64,000 bases of DNA, taken from Saprospiraceae bacterium. Its GTDB lineage: Bacteria; Bacteroidota; Bacteroidia; Chitinophagales; Saprospiraceae. Position 1 is the first letter of the stretch; each line of letters opens with the position of its first letter. This document shows positions 9,509 through 18,589 of this stretch, one piece after another. Location of the stretch: NCBI GenBank assembly GCA_016706365.1, contig JADJJU010000001.1:248001-312000 (forward strand), given 5' to 3'. The notes under the pieces were generated by a model. The model was not told the origin of the DNA, searched no databases, and worked only from the letters and a program-made list of their open reading frames with translations. The translations under genes and the position numbers were made by a program.

Positions 9509-10432
9509 ATGTTAAATAAATCAGCTAAAGTATTTTCGGGATATCAGGGTTTAGTAGTACTGATCTTTCTAATGAGTGCTTGTGGTGGCACCAAAAAACA
9601 AAGCTTGAAATTAAACCCGGGAGAAACCTATTCCTTGATTGCTGAGGTCCAATACGGTAGAATACTGGGAGCGGATTATAATGTATTACACAGCGTAGAA
9701 GGTACTTTCCGTACAGATTTTAAAGTTGCCGCTGATGGAGTGGATGGCAAAGTTAAGGATGTGAATTACAGTGATATTGATATTACAAAATACGATAACA
9801 ATTTTGCCCAGGATTTACCTGATATGGAAGGTCTGGATGAATATGTAAGCGAATGCCTGGATAGTACAGCTCCCGAATTGAAGAAGCTAGAAATAAAAAG
9901 TGGAAGTGAGTATATTGCAAGAGCATATTTGGATCCGCTCGTCATCATAGATAATAGTTGTCTCCTGTTGAATTATAAAAAACGTTCTGAAACCTTAGCA
10001 GACAGTATCATTGGATATGTACTCAGACAAGTTTTATCTGATATTTACCCGCCTGAGAACATCATGAAAAAAGGCAAGTGGGAGCAATCATTTTCTATTG
10101 ACCCCGATAATCCTGAAGCTACAAGTACGATTGACTGGAGCTATGAGCGGGACGATAAAAAGCATGGCCGATATTATTATGGCAAAGGAAATTATGTAAA
10201 TTATGTTCAAAACACAGATGAATCCGATGCTGAACCCACTGAAGAAAATAAGATTATCAAATGGAAAGGAGTGATTCAATTATCCCTTTACATAGACCCC
10301 GAAACCAGATGGATCAATAAAGGTATGATTGAATGGAGACAGGAAGTGCCTGTTACAGAGCCCAAAGTTGGATTTCCGCGTACCTCTCAGACCGAGAATT
10401 TGAAGGTCAAATTTTTGCCTGTCGGGAAGTAA
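9509..10432 (+). CDS. Putative lipoprotein, possibly DUF6263-like
   Basis: This is a secreted lipoprotein of about 307 residues. The reading frame is open from 9404, overlapping the MscS gene, but the ATG at 9509 gives a proper lipoprotein signal (GLVVLIFLMSACGG), so I choose it. The mature part begins LKLNPGETYSLIAEVQYGR and looks beta-rich, resembling DUF6263-type proteins; that assignment is tentative. It follows mscS by about 45 bp. Its stop codon is immediately followed by the first of the intergenic repeat islands. Confidence 0.7.
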   Translation: MLNKSAKVFSGYQGLVVLIFLMSACGGTKKQSLKLNPGETYSLIAEVQYGRILGADYNVLHSVEGTFRTDFKVAADGVDGKVKDVNYSDIDITKYDNNFAQDLPDMEGLDEYVSECLDSTAPELKKLEIKSGSEYIARAYLDPLVIIDNSCLLLNYKKRSETLADSIIGYVLRQVLSDIYPPENIMKKGKWEQSFSIDPDNPEATSTIDWSYERDDKKHGRYYYGKGNYVNYVQNTDESDAEPTEENKIIKWKGVIQLSLYIDPETRWINKGMIEWRQEVPVTEPKVGFPRTSQTENLKVKFLPVGK

Positions 10433-10809
10433 CAGCCACGTTAAGGCGTTTAGGCGTTATCAGCCGGGAAAGCAGCCGAAACAGCCTCTTTAAAGCGTGT
10501 AAGCGTTGAATCGTTTAAAGACAAACAGCCAGGGGAAAAGCCGAAACAGCCTCGTTAAGGTGCTTAGATATCTGCAAATTCACAACTGGCCCCAGCGGGG
10601 CCCTACCTTCGTAGCTACGTGCAAAGAAAAGAAACCAGCCCCAGAGGGGCTGAACAGGTAGCTGGCTGTTCCGCCAACAACTAAAAGCAACAAGCCAACA
10701 GCGGCTGTTTTCTCGGAGCTTGTGGCTTGCAGCTTCTTCCACACTCACACTGCCTCAGGGATCGCAGTGGGCACTAGCGACGCAGGAGGGATGTAAAGCG
10801 GAGAGCCCG
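10433..10809. repeat. Intergenic repeat island A (7/8-bp periodic words, AACAGCC/GGCTGTT, hairpins)
   Basis: No gene is seen here. The stretch contains AACAGCC at 10431, 10480, 10524 and 10545 and GGCTGTT at 10664 and 10703. It shows 8-bp periodic runs (GTTAAGGC, GTTTAGGC near 10440-10460), 7-bp periodic runs (AGCTTGT, GGCTTGC near 10720-10735), and two compact GC hairpins (GGCCCCAGCGGGGCC near 10581; AGCCCCAGAGGGGCT near 10637). It separates the DUF6263-like gene from the converging pntB gene. Confidence 0.75.
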
Positions 10810-10868
10810 ACCATTACAGATAATGTAGAGACGCCCAAATTGGGCGTCTCTACATTATCTGTAATGGT
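10810..10868. repeat. 59-bp perfect palindrome
   Basis: Two 29-nt arms pair perfectly around one central base at 10839; the inner part reads GAGACGCCCAAATTGGGCGT. It lies 18 bp beyond the pntB stop codon, between converging genes, so it could act as a bidirectional terminator. It also resembles repetitive extragenic palindromes with GTAGAGACGC ends seen in other genomes; that comparison is from memory. Confidence 0.85.
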
Positions 10869-10885
10869 GAGGCCCAAAAAATTCT

Positions 10886-12328
10886 TCAATCCAAATTCCT
10901 CACCTCATTGATCAATTCCTGCAACATCTTCTTGCCATCACCGAAGATCATGGAAGTTTTGGGATGGAAGAAGAGTTCGTTTTCAATGCCGGCGTAACCG
11001 GGTTTCATGCTACGTTTGTTGACAAAAATAGTTTTGGCAGTGGAGACATCCAGAATGGGCATACCGTAGATGGGTGATGAGGGGTTTGTTTTTGCGGCGG
11101 GGTTGACGACGTCGTTTGCACCCATGATGAGCACAACATCAGTGGATTCAAAATCTTTGTTGGCCTGATCCATTTCGATGAGATTATCATAGCTGACATC
11201 TGCCTCTGCCAGAAGTACATTCATATGACCGGGCATCCTTCCAGCTACAGGGTGGATGGCATAAGTGACCTGAACGCCTTTTGCTTCCAGGAGCTTTTCC
11301 AGCTCATGACAAGCATGTTGTGCCTGAGCAACTGCCAATCCATAACCTGGAACAATAATAACTTTTTGAGCATATGAGAGGACTACAGCAGCATCACTTT
11401 TGCTGATTTCCTTTACTGTTCCCTGAGCACCCGGACCGGCATCTGCGGAACTTCCTCCAAATGAGCCCATCAATACATTGATCAGAGAACGATTCATAGC
11501 TTTGCACATGAGCACTGTGAGGATGGTGCCGGCTGCTCCTACCAGAATTCCACCTACAAGAATTACTTTATTGTCATATAAAAATCCACTGGTTGCTGCT
11601 GAGAGTCCGCTGAATGAATTGAGCAAGGAAATAACAACCGGCATATCTGCACCCCCAACCGGAGTCGTAAAAAATACGCCATACAACAATCCCAAAATTG
11701 CAATTACAATAATCCAATATGCAGGTGTTGTCTCAATATTAATAGTCATCCACGCAGATATCAATATGGATGTCGCCAGGATAATTAAATTGATGATATG
11801 CTGCCCTTTGAATCCAAAATCATTTATCCTTCCACTCAGTTTTCCCCAGGCAACCATGCTTCCGGAAAATGTAATTCCTCCGAGGATCAATCCTGAAAAT
11901 AAAATGCTCATAGTCCCTCCTGAAACATAGGCAGGAACTCCACTTTGGGTATCCGCTGTCATGCCAACTATAAAACCGTTTTCAGCTAACTTCATTAGTT
12001 CTACAATGGAAATTAATGCTGCGCTGGCTCCTCCGAGGCCGTTCAGTAAGCTTACCATCTCTGGCATGGCTGTCATTTGAATTTTCTTTGAAACTACCAA
12101 ACCTATGACTGTTCCTACAGCCAATCCTCCTATGATCCAAATTTGGTTTTGGAGACCTTGCCCGGCTTCGTTGCGGTACATTAACAAGGTAGCCAGGATA
12201 GCTGCAATCATCCCTGCTCCAGCCCATTGATTGCCGGCGCGTGAACTGGATGGCTGATTCATCATTCGCAAGCCAACGATGAAAGAAACGACTGACAGAA
12301 TATACACTATGGATAAAATACTATTCAT
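10886..12328 (-). CDS. pntB: NAD(P) transhydrogenase subunit beta
   Basis: This 480-residue protein has many N-terminal membrane helices (domain II) and a C-terminal NADP(H)-binding domain III with VIIVPGYGLAVAQAQ and HPVAGRMPGHMNVLLAEA. It is the beta subunit of the proton-translocating transhydrogenase, which uses proton-motive force to make NADPH from NADH. The order pntAA (13-14 kb), pntAB (12.5-12.9 kb), pntB matches the three-gene form of the enzyme. A repeat-filled gap of about 207 bp separates it from pntAB, unusual for an operon of subunits. Confidence 0.95.
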   Translation of the reverse strand: MNSILSIVYILSVVSFIVGLRMMNQPSSSRAGNQWAGAGMIAAILATLLMYRNEAGQGLQNQIWIIGGLAVGTVIGLVVSKKIQMTAMPEMVSLLNGLGGASAALISIVELMKLAENGFIVGMTADTQSGVPAYVSGGTMSILFSGLILGGITFSGSMVAWGKLSGRINDFGFKGQHIINLIILATSILISAWMTINIETTPAYWIIVIAILGLLYGVFFTTPVGGADMPVVISLLNSFSGLSAATSGFLYDNKVILVGGILVGAAGTILTVLMCKAMNRSLINVLMGSFGGSSADAGPGAQGTVKEISKSDAAVVLSYAQKVIIVPGYGLAVAQAQHACHELEKLLEAKGVQVTYAIHPVAGRMPGHMNVLLAEADVSYDNLIEMDQANKDFESTDVVLIMGANDVVNPAAKTNPSSPIYGMPILDVSTAKTIFVNKRSMKPGYAGIENELFFHPKTSMIFGDGKKMLQELINEVRNLD

Positions 12329-12339
12329 ACAGTTTGATT

Positions 12340-12530
12340 TGGAAGGGGAAAATCGGTTAATCGGTAATAGGTTAATCGGAGTGTGGAAAGCCGCTTTTAG
12401 CTATTGGCTATTGGCTATTGGCGAACAGCCGGAGTGTGGGTGTGAGTCTTGGGTGAGGAAGGTGATTTGTTGAGGCCTTCCAGGCTTTAAATCGTTAGCA
12501 GCCGGAAAATCTCCGGGGAATCAGTTAGTT
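12340..12530. repeat. Intergenic repeat island B inside the pnt operon
   Basis: Between pntAB and pntB lies a heptad array: GCTATTG occurs three times in perfect tandem at 12400-12420, preceded by degenerate AATCGGTT-type units at 12351-12379, with AACAGCC at 12424. The stretch separates co-oriented subunit genes, so it is probably transcribed. Confidence 0.75.
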
Positions 12531-12535
12531 GTGAA

Positions 12536-12856
12536 TTATTTCTCTGCTTTGGGGGCTTCCTTTTTTTTGAACATATGCAGCATTCGGTCTGTAACTGCGA
12601 AACCTCCTACCACATTTACCATACCTGTGACGACTGCAAGAAGTCCAAGTCCGAGAGCCAGATAATTGTCTGCTTCCACCTGACCCATGACAATCATAGC
12701 TCCAATAATGACCACTCCGCTAATGGCGTTAGCATGGCTCATTAGCGGAGTATGCAGAACAGAAGGCACCTTATTGATTACAGCGAACCCCAGAAAAATT
12801 ACCATGATAAGTATATAAATCATGGACTCATTTGCAATTAACCAATTCATAATCAA
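12536..12856 (-). CDS. pntAB: NAD(P) transhydrogenase subunit alpha part 2 (membrane)
   Basis: This 106-residue, highly hydrophobic protein has three to four membrane helices, including GFAVINKVPSVLHTPLMSHA and VVIIGAMIVMGQV, ending in a Lys-rich tail (KKKEAPKAEK). It matches the membrane part of the alpha subunit (PntA2), which in this three-polypeptide form is separate from the NAD-binding PntA1. It lies 43 bp downstream of pntAA and upstream of pntB on the same strand. Confidence 0.93.
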   Translation of the reverse strand: MIMNWLIANESMIYILIMVIFLGFAVINKVPSVLHTPLMSHANAISGVVIIGAMIVMGQVEADNYLALGLGLLAVVTGMVNVVGGFAVTDRMLHMFKKKEAPKAEK

Positions 12857-12899
12857 AATTTTTAATGAATAATTCTTTAAGCAGTGTCATATATTTTCC

Positions 12900-14012
12900 T
12901 CAAAAACTAAAGCGTTCATTGACCATTTTTCCTTCGTGTGTGAGACAAGATCCTTTAATCAGCTCATCTTCCCAATTGATGTTCCATTTGCCCTCATTAT
13001 CCAGCATCAGACCCAGAAAATTCACGATATTTTTGCTATATAGATAGCTGGAATCAGCAGGAACTCTGGATGGCAGTGAGCTGTCTCCGATGATCTGTAC
13101 ACCATGTTTGAATACTGTTTCTCTATTCACAGAAAATGGTGTATTACCTCCGGTCACTGCAGCCAGATCAATAATAATGGATCCTTCGCGCATGGATTGT
13201 AACATAGGCTCATCAATCAAAATGGGAGCTTGTCTACCCGGAATTTGTGCTGTGGTGATGACAATATCCGCTTTGGCACAGTGTTCAGCGATTTTGTTTC
13301 TTTGGCGGGTTTGATAATCCTTGTCTTGTTCGACTGCATAGCCACCGGCGTTAGAAGCATCTGCTGCGCCTTCTACTTCAATGAATTTTGCGCCGAGACT
13401 CTGGACTTCTTCCTTAACTGCGGGACGGGTGTCAAATACCTCAACAACTGCTCCCAATCTGCGTGAGGTAGCAATAGCCTGCAATCCTGCTACTCCTGCT
13501 CCAAGAACAAGGATTTTCGCCGGTTTCGTTGTCCCTGCAGCTGTGATGAACATCGGAAAACATCTGGGATACAAATCAGCTGCCAATAGTACGGCCTGAT
13601 AACCTGCAATGTTTGCCTGGGAACTCAATACGTCCATGGCCTGGGCTCTCGTAGTCCTGGGTAACATATCGAGAGAAAACATTGTAATTCCCTGATCCAT
13701 GCAAGCCTGGACAAAATCTTTATTGTTAAATGGCTGAAATTGTCCTATTAGTATTCCTCCTTTCATGGCTAGCAAATCATCAGATTCGGGTGGATGAATT
13801 GCAAGCACAACTGTTGAATGCTTCAAAACTTCAGTCCTGTCCATGAGCTTGCAACCAATTTTGGCATATGCTTCATCTTCAAAGAAGGCAGATTTCCCTG
13901 CTGATCTTTGAATGAGGATATCAGTGTGTTTTTGAATGAGATTTCCGGCCAGCTCCGGTACCAGAGCTACTCTGGTTTCGGGCTGTGGTTCTGTGAGTAC
14001 GCCTATAGTCAT
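12900..14012 (-). CDS. pntAA: NAD(P) transhydrogenase subunit alpha part 1 (NAD-binding)
   Basis: This 370-residue soluble domain I protein resembles alanine dehydrogenase. The N-terminus reads MTIGVLTEPQPETRVALVPE, the NAD-binding Rossmann motif is VLGAGVAGLQAIATSRRLGA, and it is followed by VEVFDTRPAVKEEVQSLGA. It binds NAD(H) and works with PntAB and PntB in the inner membrane. It is first in the operon; the 367-bp gap upstream toward the divergent gene at 14380 should hold the promoter, though I see no convincing box. Confidence 0.94.
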   Translation of the reverse strand: MTIGVLTEPQPETRVALVPELAGNLIQKHTDILIQRSAGKSAFFEDEAYAKIGCKLMDRTEVLKHSTVVLAIHPPESDDLLAMKGGILIGQFQPFNNKDFVQACMDQGITMFSLDMLPRTTRAQAMDVLSSQANIAGYQAVLLAADLYPRCFPMFITAAGTTKPAKILVLGAGVAGLQAIATSRRLGAVVEVFDTRPAVKEEVQSLGAKFIEVEGAADASNAGGYAVEQDKDYQTRQRNKIAEHCAKADIVITTAQIPGRQAPILIDEPMLQSMREGSIIIDLAAVTGGNTPFSVNRETVFKHGVQIIGDSSLPSRVPADSSYLYSKNIVNFLGLMLDNEGKWNINWEDELIKGSCLTHEGKMVNERFSF

Positions 14013-14379
14013 TCCGATGCTTATTTCTTGCGTCCTAAGTTATTGGAAAAATGAATTGCTTGTATAGAATTCATTCAAATTCAATGATACTTAAACTCTC
14101 CAATGGGGTAAATCAAGTACTAATACTTCAAAATTTGCAGTAATTCTACTTGAAAAAGCAACAGAATTCTAAATGATATTTGTTCTGTCATAGCTTGAGA
14201 TCGTCCGACCAAATCCAATCTTTATTATATACTAAAAAGCAACATCCAGAGGGGTTCAGATTTCACTTTTGTGTAATCAGGAGGAAATATATTACCCGAT
14301 TTCATTTTTTTTATAAAGCTATGATGCTCTTATTTCAAAACCCTTTTCATAAATAAATCAAAGCAAAAAACATAAGTAT
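14013..14379. other. Divergent intergenic region, no gene seen
   Basis: This 367-bp AT-rich region lies between pntAA (minus) and the membrane-protein gene at 14380 (plus). It contains a near-match to the Bacteroidota -7 box (CACTTTTG at about 14265-14272) but no clear -33 element. No RNA gene, heptad repeat or conserved ORF is visible. Confidence 0.5.
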
Positions 14380-14898
14380 ATGAATCAGCCTGAAGACCCA
14401 AATGCAATTGAAAACAGTAAACTCCAACTTGAAAAATGGAGAATAATTATGGATACTCTGAAGTGGCTCCTTGTTAGTTTTGTGCTGGCTATAGTGGCCC
14501 TTGTTATAGAATCCAGATTCAAAGACAGAAATACCGGATTGCAGGAAATGGAGATTTATGATAAATATGTCCATCTAATCCTGGATCATAATGAGGTTCA
14601 AAAACAATGGAATTTAACACGGTATTTTATCGCTGTCACCCCTACAGATCGCCTCAGAGATAGATGGATTGAATATCAAAAAGTCATTGAACCTGAATAT
14701 GAAGCATACAAAGCATTACTGGCAGAATTAGAGTCCAAAGAAGAGAAAATAAGTGAGATAAATTTGTCAGATACAATCAGAAATAATGCTCTTAAAAAAG
14801 AAGTAAAAATTATTGATAAAGAAATAGAAACCATTCAATATAAAATGGAGAAAATAAACAAGAGAATACCAAGTAATAAGACCTCGCTTTTAATCTAA
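14380..14898 (+). CDS. Hypothetical single-pass membrane protein with coiled coil
   Basis: I do not recognise this 172-residue protein. A short charged N-terminus is followed by one transmembrane helix (LKWLLVSFVLAIVALVIES, about residues 28-46) and then a long charged helical region rich in Glu and Lys (ELESKEEKISEI, KEIETIQYKMEKINKR), probably coiled coil. It lies 131 bp upstream of another orphan membrane protein on the same strand, and the two may work together; that is inference from position only. Confidence 0.65.
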   Translation: MNQPEDPNAIENSKLQLEKWRIIMDTLKWLLVSFVLAIVALVIESRFKDRNTGLQEMEIYDKYVHLILDHNEVQKQWNLTRYFIAVTPTDRLRDRWIEYQKVIEPEYEAYKALLAELESKEEKISEINLSDTIRNNALKKEVKIIDKEIETIQYKMEKINKRIPSNKTSLLI

Positions 14899-15029
14899 AA
14901 GTGCCATCACTTGATTTTAAATTGGTGGATAAAAAAATCAATTGATCCAAGACAGGTATTCTTCATTTTTATAATTATGATTAAGGACATCTCTAAACCT
15001 GATCTAATTACCCCTTTTAACTTATCATT

Positions 15030-16157
15030 ATGTTCGCTTTGTCCAGTTTCATAGATTTCATATTTTCTGTGATAGTATTCTTTTTTGTCGTGAGTTCTTT
15101 GGCAAGTATAGTAACTGAGATTGTAGCAGAGCAATTAAACTGGAGAGGAAAGTTATTATACAACGAGGTGAAGAAAATATTCGAAAACAAGAATAGTAAT
15201 TTACCCAACCTGGGAGAAAGAGTATATAAGCACCCATTAGTATTGGGTTTAAAAAAAAGAGCAAACAGATTGCCTGAAGAAATTCCCGCTGATATTTTTA
15301 CTCAGGTATTGGTCAATGAGATAAATGAAGTTATAAGTAATAATGAAAGCCAGAAGGAGCCGGAATCCAAGTCTACAATGCAATCTGTATCAACTGATAA
15401 TATTAGCTCTTTTTCTATGGATGTTCTTCCTGATAGTAGTTTGAAAAAAATTATTAATACTCTTGGCCTATCAACAACGACTCATAGAATTGAAAATGAT
15501 CAGCCCGAAACCTTGAATTGTGCTTCCGGAGTTGAATCATGGTATACCTCTTTTATTGGAGTCCTCAATTACAAGTATAAAGGCCAAATCAGATGGTCTC
15601 TTTTTATTGCAGGGGCGATCTTGTCATTCATTATGGGCTTGGGAACCATTCATTGGATGGAAAAACTTTATAATGACGAGGTAACCAGAGCGGCATTTGT
15701 TCAGCTTGGAGATGAGATAGGCTCAGATACAGAAGGGAAATATGATCCGGCCATAAATGGAAAAACACTATTCCCTCAGTATATCCGAATGCTGTCAAAA
15801 GATACAGCCAAAATTGCAAAGCTTACATTGTTATTTAATACACTTAATGAATCTAATAATGACAGTTTAAAAAGGGCCTCTACAATAGAACTTTTACAGG
15901 ATACATCAATGCAGACATTATACAGAGACTTGTTGATCCAGACGAAAGCTTCACTTGTTGATACCAGCAGTAATTCATTTTACAATCTTCAGTTTCCAAA
16001 AATAAAGCAGTCTGGCGCTGAAAAAGGAACACCCTGGTTTAGCATAATATTTCAAATTCTCGACCATTTACTCACAGGCTTTATTGCAGCTGCCGGAGCT
16101 CCATTTTGGTATGATCTTATCCGCAAACTATATACTGTCAGAAAAAATAAGACATAG
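15030..16157 (+). CDS. Hypothetical membrane protein with N- and C-terminal helices
   Basis: This 375-residue protein has an N-terminal membrane helix (FIFSVIVFFFVVSSLASIV) followed by a conserved-looking NWRGKLLYNEVKKIF segment, a polar middle region, a second helix near residue 195 (WSLFIAGAILSFIMGLG) and a last one near residue 350 (DHLLTGFIAAAGAPFWYDLI). I recall similar N-termini (helix then RG-L) in uncharacterised Bacteroidota proteins but have no function for them. It pairs with the gene at 14380. The C-terminal GAPFWYDLIRKL element could lie at the membrane surface. Confidence 0.7.
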   Translation: MFALSSFIDFIFSVIVFFFVVSSLASIVTEIVAEQLNWRGKLLYNEVKKIFENKNSNLPNLGERVYKHPLVLGLKKRANRLPEEIPADIFTQVLVNEINEVISNNESQKEPESKSTMQSVSTDNISSFSMDVLPDSSLKKIINTLGLSTTTHRIENDQPETLNCASGVESWYTSFIGVLNYKYKGQIRWSLFIAGAILSFIMGLGTIHWMEKLYNDEVTRAAFVQLGDEIGSDTEGKYDPAINGKTLFPQYIRMLSKDTAKIAKLTLLFNTLNESNNDSLKRASTIELLQDTSMQTLYRDLLIQTKASLVDTSSNSFYNLQFPKIKQSGAEKGTPWFSIIFQILDHLLTGFIAAAGAPFWYDLIRKLYTVRKNKT

Positions 16158-16210
16158 GTAACGTGAGTTTGACAAATCAATTCTTTCATTGCTGATTAGA
16201 TTTGAAACTA

Positions 16211-16300
16211 CCCCGAATGGGGTAAAATATGAATAACCCTGTGCAAGCAAAGCGCAGCCCGGGGTAAAGACAAACCCAAACGAAGTCTGAAGGTGTTCAC
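16211..16300 (+). repeat. CCCGGG-stem intergenic repeat, copy 1
   Basis: This diverged copy starts with a small palindrome (CCCCGAATGGGG), has a central arm AGCGCAGCCCGGGGTA and ends in GTCTGAAGGTGTTCAC. It aligns over its length with copies at 16391-16482 and 26016-26109 in the same orientation. Confidence 0.75.
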
Positions 16301-16390
16301 GAATTCAATCGATGGAAGTTCTACTCTTATATGTATCACTATCATTTTACTAAAAATTCCCGTAAACATATTTCCTATCTTCTGACTCAT

Positions 16391-16482
16391 ACTCCGAAGG
16401 AGTTAAATATAAATAACCCCGGGCAAGCAAAGCGTAGCCCGGGGTACATGACAAATCCAAATGAACTCCGAAGGTGTTCAAC
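16391..16482 (+). repeat. CCCGGG-stem intergenic repeat, copy 2
   Basis: This copy has three sub-elements: a palindrome ACTCCGAAGGAGT, a hairpin with arms CCCCGGGC and GCCCGGGG around an AAGCAAAGCGTA loop, and a terminal ACTCCGAAGGTGTTCAA. The modular arrangement suggests a folded RNA or DNA repeat of REP type. Confidence 0.8.
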
Positions 16483-16658
16483 TAAAAGGCTCAAAAAATG
16501 GGCATTATGATCATGTGACATGCAGAAGGTTTTGAGCCCGTTACAGCATTTGCATAATCTTATTTTTCAAAGTTAATTCAGTTCAATCTTTACAGAATTA
16601 TCTATCATCTCACATTTAACCTATAACTTTATCGTTTAATTCGTGTTTATCTGCATCA

Positions 16659-18425
16659 GTGAAAAGTCTTTACTCCATCAATAAATATTTCTATCGCTAT
16701 CGGTGGCGCTTGCTGATAGGAACCCTTTTTGTTATTGCTTCCAATTACTTCATGATTCTGCAACCGCAACTCATACGCGATGCGCTGAATATGGTGGTTG
16801 AAGATCTGAAACTCAGTCCAGAAGAGCTTGCAGCTCAGGACCAAAGCATGACAACATCTCTCATGATTTTTGCGGCATATGTTTTTGGCGCAGCTATACT
16901 GATGGGGATTTTTATGTTTATGATGCGGCAGACAATCATAGTCGTTTCCAGATTGATCGAGTATGATATGCGCAAGGATATTTATGAGCATTATCAGAAG
17001 TTGCACCTCGGATTTTACCGTCAGAATAAAACGGGAGATCTTATGGCCCGAATCACTGAAGATGTGTCCAAAGTAAGGATGTATCTCGGTCCAGCGCTTT
17101 TGTATGCCATTAATATAGTTTCCTTATTTGTGATGGTCACTTATGCTATGTTCAGCGTGAATACAGAGCTAGCGATCTATAGTTTACTGCCATTGCCAAT
17201 ACTATCTGTCTCCATTTACTTTGTCTCAGCTATTATCAATAAAAAAAGTGAACTGATCCAAAAGCAATTATCTGTGCTCAATTCCACTTCTCAGGAAGTA
17301 TTTTCCGGGATTCGAATTGTAAAATCATTTGTGCAGGAGAGGCAAATTGGACAGCGTTTTGCGGATCAGACAGAGGTTTATAAAGAAAAATCGTTGGGGC
17401 TGGCCAAGATTGACGCACTATTCGGACCATTAATGTTATTGATTATCGGAGCAAGTACAATCCTGACGATATACTTCGGAGGCAAGCAAGTAATTGCCGG
17501 AACGTTGCAAGCAGGGAATATTGCAGAATTTGTCATCTACGTCAATATGCTTACCTGGCCTGTAACTTCCATCGGATGGATTGCATCACTGGTTCAGCAA
17601 GCGGCAGTTTCTCAGAGAAGGATAAATGAATTCCTGGATACAAAACCGGAAATTATAAATCACAATCATGAGGTTTATCCTATCAACGGTCATGTCGTAT
17701 TTGACAATGTCTCTTTCACTTATCCGGATACCGGAATTAAAGCTATCCGCAATCTGAATTTGAATATCCAGCCAGGAGAAAGAATTGCCATTGTTGGTCG
17801 AACAGGATCAGGGAAAACTACTATTGCAGACTTGCTTTTAAGGATGTATGATCCGGATTCTGGAAGCATTTTGATTGATGAAAAGCCCCTGGAAAAGCAT
17901 AATCTGGCACATCTGAGAGAGAAAATCGGTTATGTTCCGCAGGATGTGTTTTTATTTTCTGACAGTATCAGTAACAATATAGCTTTCGGAACTGAGGGAG
18001 CTGATCAGGAGAAAATTGAGAAATTCAGTCAGCATGCATTGGTTTACGAGGATATCATTGGGTTCCCGAAAACTTTTGAAACAATGGTAGGCGAGCGTGG
18101 TGTAACATTGTCGGGAGGACAAAAGCAAAGAGTTTCAATCGCCCGTGCATTGATCAAGGATCCGGAAATCGTCATCCTGGATGATTCACTTTCAGCAGTT
18201 GATACCACGACAGAACAAATGATTCTGCAATACCTGAATACGGCGCTGAAAGGCAAAACAGCAATCATCATAACTCATCGTATTTACGAGTCCATGGATT
18301 TTGATAAGATTGTGGTTTTGGAAAATGGAACGATCGTCGAAGAGGGCACACATGCCGAACTACTTCAGAATCAAGGGTACTATGCCCGGATGTTTGAGCA
18401 GCAAAAGACGCATCCTGCAGATTAA
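16659..18425 (+). CDS. ABC transporter, fused permease/ATPase (MsbA-like exporter)
   Basis: This 588-residue half-transporter has six predicted membrane helices (residues about 15-310) and an ATPase domain with Walker A GRTGSGKTT, Q-loop YVPQDVFLF, signature LSGGQKQR, Walker B IVILDDSLSAVD and H-loop THR. The last part of the Walker B region has Asp rather than Glu (LDDSLSA), as in many exporters. The start codon is GTG (16659); no better ATG precedes the first helix. The substrate is unknown; lipid, peptide or drug export is possible. It is monocistronic as far as can be seen. Confidence 0.88.
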   Translation: MKSLYSINKYFYRYRWRLLIGTLFVIASNYFMILQPQLIRDALNMVVEDLKLSPEELAAQDQSMTTSLMIFAAYVFGAAILMGIFMFMMRQTIIVVSRLIEYDMRKDIYEHYQKLHLGFYRQNKTGDLMARITEDVSKVRMYLGPALLYAINIVSLFVMVTYAMFSVNTELAIYSLLPLPILSVSIYFVSAIINKKSELIQKQLSVLNSTSQEVFSGIRIVKSFVQERQIGQRFADQTEVYKEKSLGLAKIDALFGPLMLLIIGASTILTIYFGGKQVIAGTLQAGNIAEFVIYVNMLTWPVTSIGWIASLVQQAAVSQRRINEFLDTKPEIINHNHEVYPINGHVVFDNVSFTYPDTGIKAIRNLNLNIQPGERIAIVGRTGSGKTTIADLLLRMYDPDSGSILIDEKPLEKHNLAHLREKIGYVPQDVFLFSDSISNNIAFGTEGADQEKIEKFSQHALVYEDIIGFPKTFETMVGERGVTLSGGQKQRVSIARALIKDPEIVILDDSLSAVDTTTEQMILQYLNTALKGKTAIIITHRIYESMDFDKIVVLENGTIVEEGTHAELLQNQGYYARMFEQQKTHPAD

Positions 18426-18528
18426 GCTTCTGATTATTAGTTTATTACAATTAATTCTAAGGAATAGTAGCCATAAAATGAATTAATAAAATAAATTCCC
18501 CTGAGGCACATTTATAAAAATTAAAATT

Positions 18529-18536
18529 TACTTTTG
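18529..18536 (+). promoter_or_regulatory. Candidate -7 promoter box for the PUR-type gene
   Basis: TACTTTTG matches the Bacteroidota housekeeping -7 consensus TAnnTTTG exactly and lies 54 bp upstream of the chosen GTG start. The -33 TTTG element is not clear, so support is partial. Confidence 0.4.
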
Positions 18537-18589
18537 TGTAGATCATAGTTGATCCAATTTTCCATTTGACAAACAAAACATCACGAACA

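Larger units (their letters stand above)
16158..16658. other. Intergenic region holding two copies of a ~92-bp repeat
   Basis: There is no gene in this 500-bp region. It contains two direct copies of a CCCGGG-stem repeat (16211-16300 and 16391-16482), listed separately, and then an AT-rich leader before the GTG-started ABC transporter gene. No clear promoter box or RNA gene is seen. Confidence 0.6.

Noticed and set aside
10581..10655. GC-rich hairpins GGCCCCAGCGGGGCC and AGCCCCAGAGGGGCT as terminators
   Set aside because: No T tract follows either of them and they are embedded in repeat DNA, so I keep them as parts of island A.
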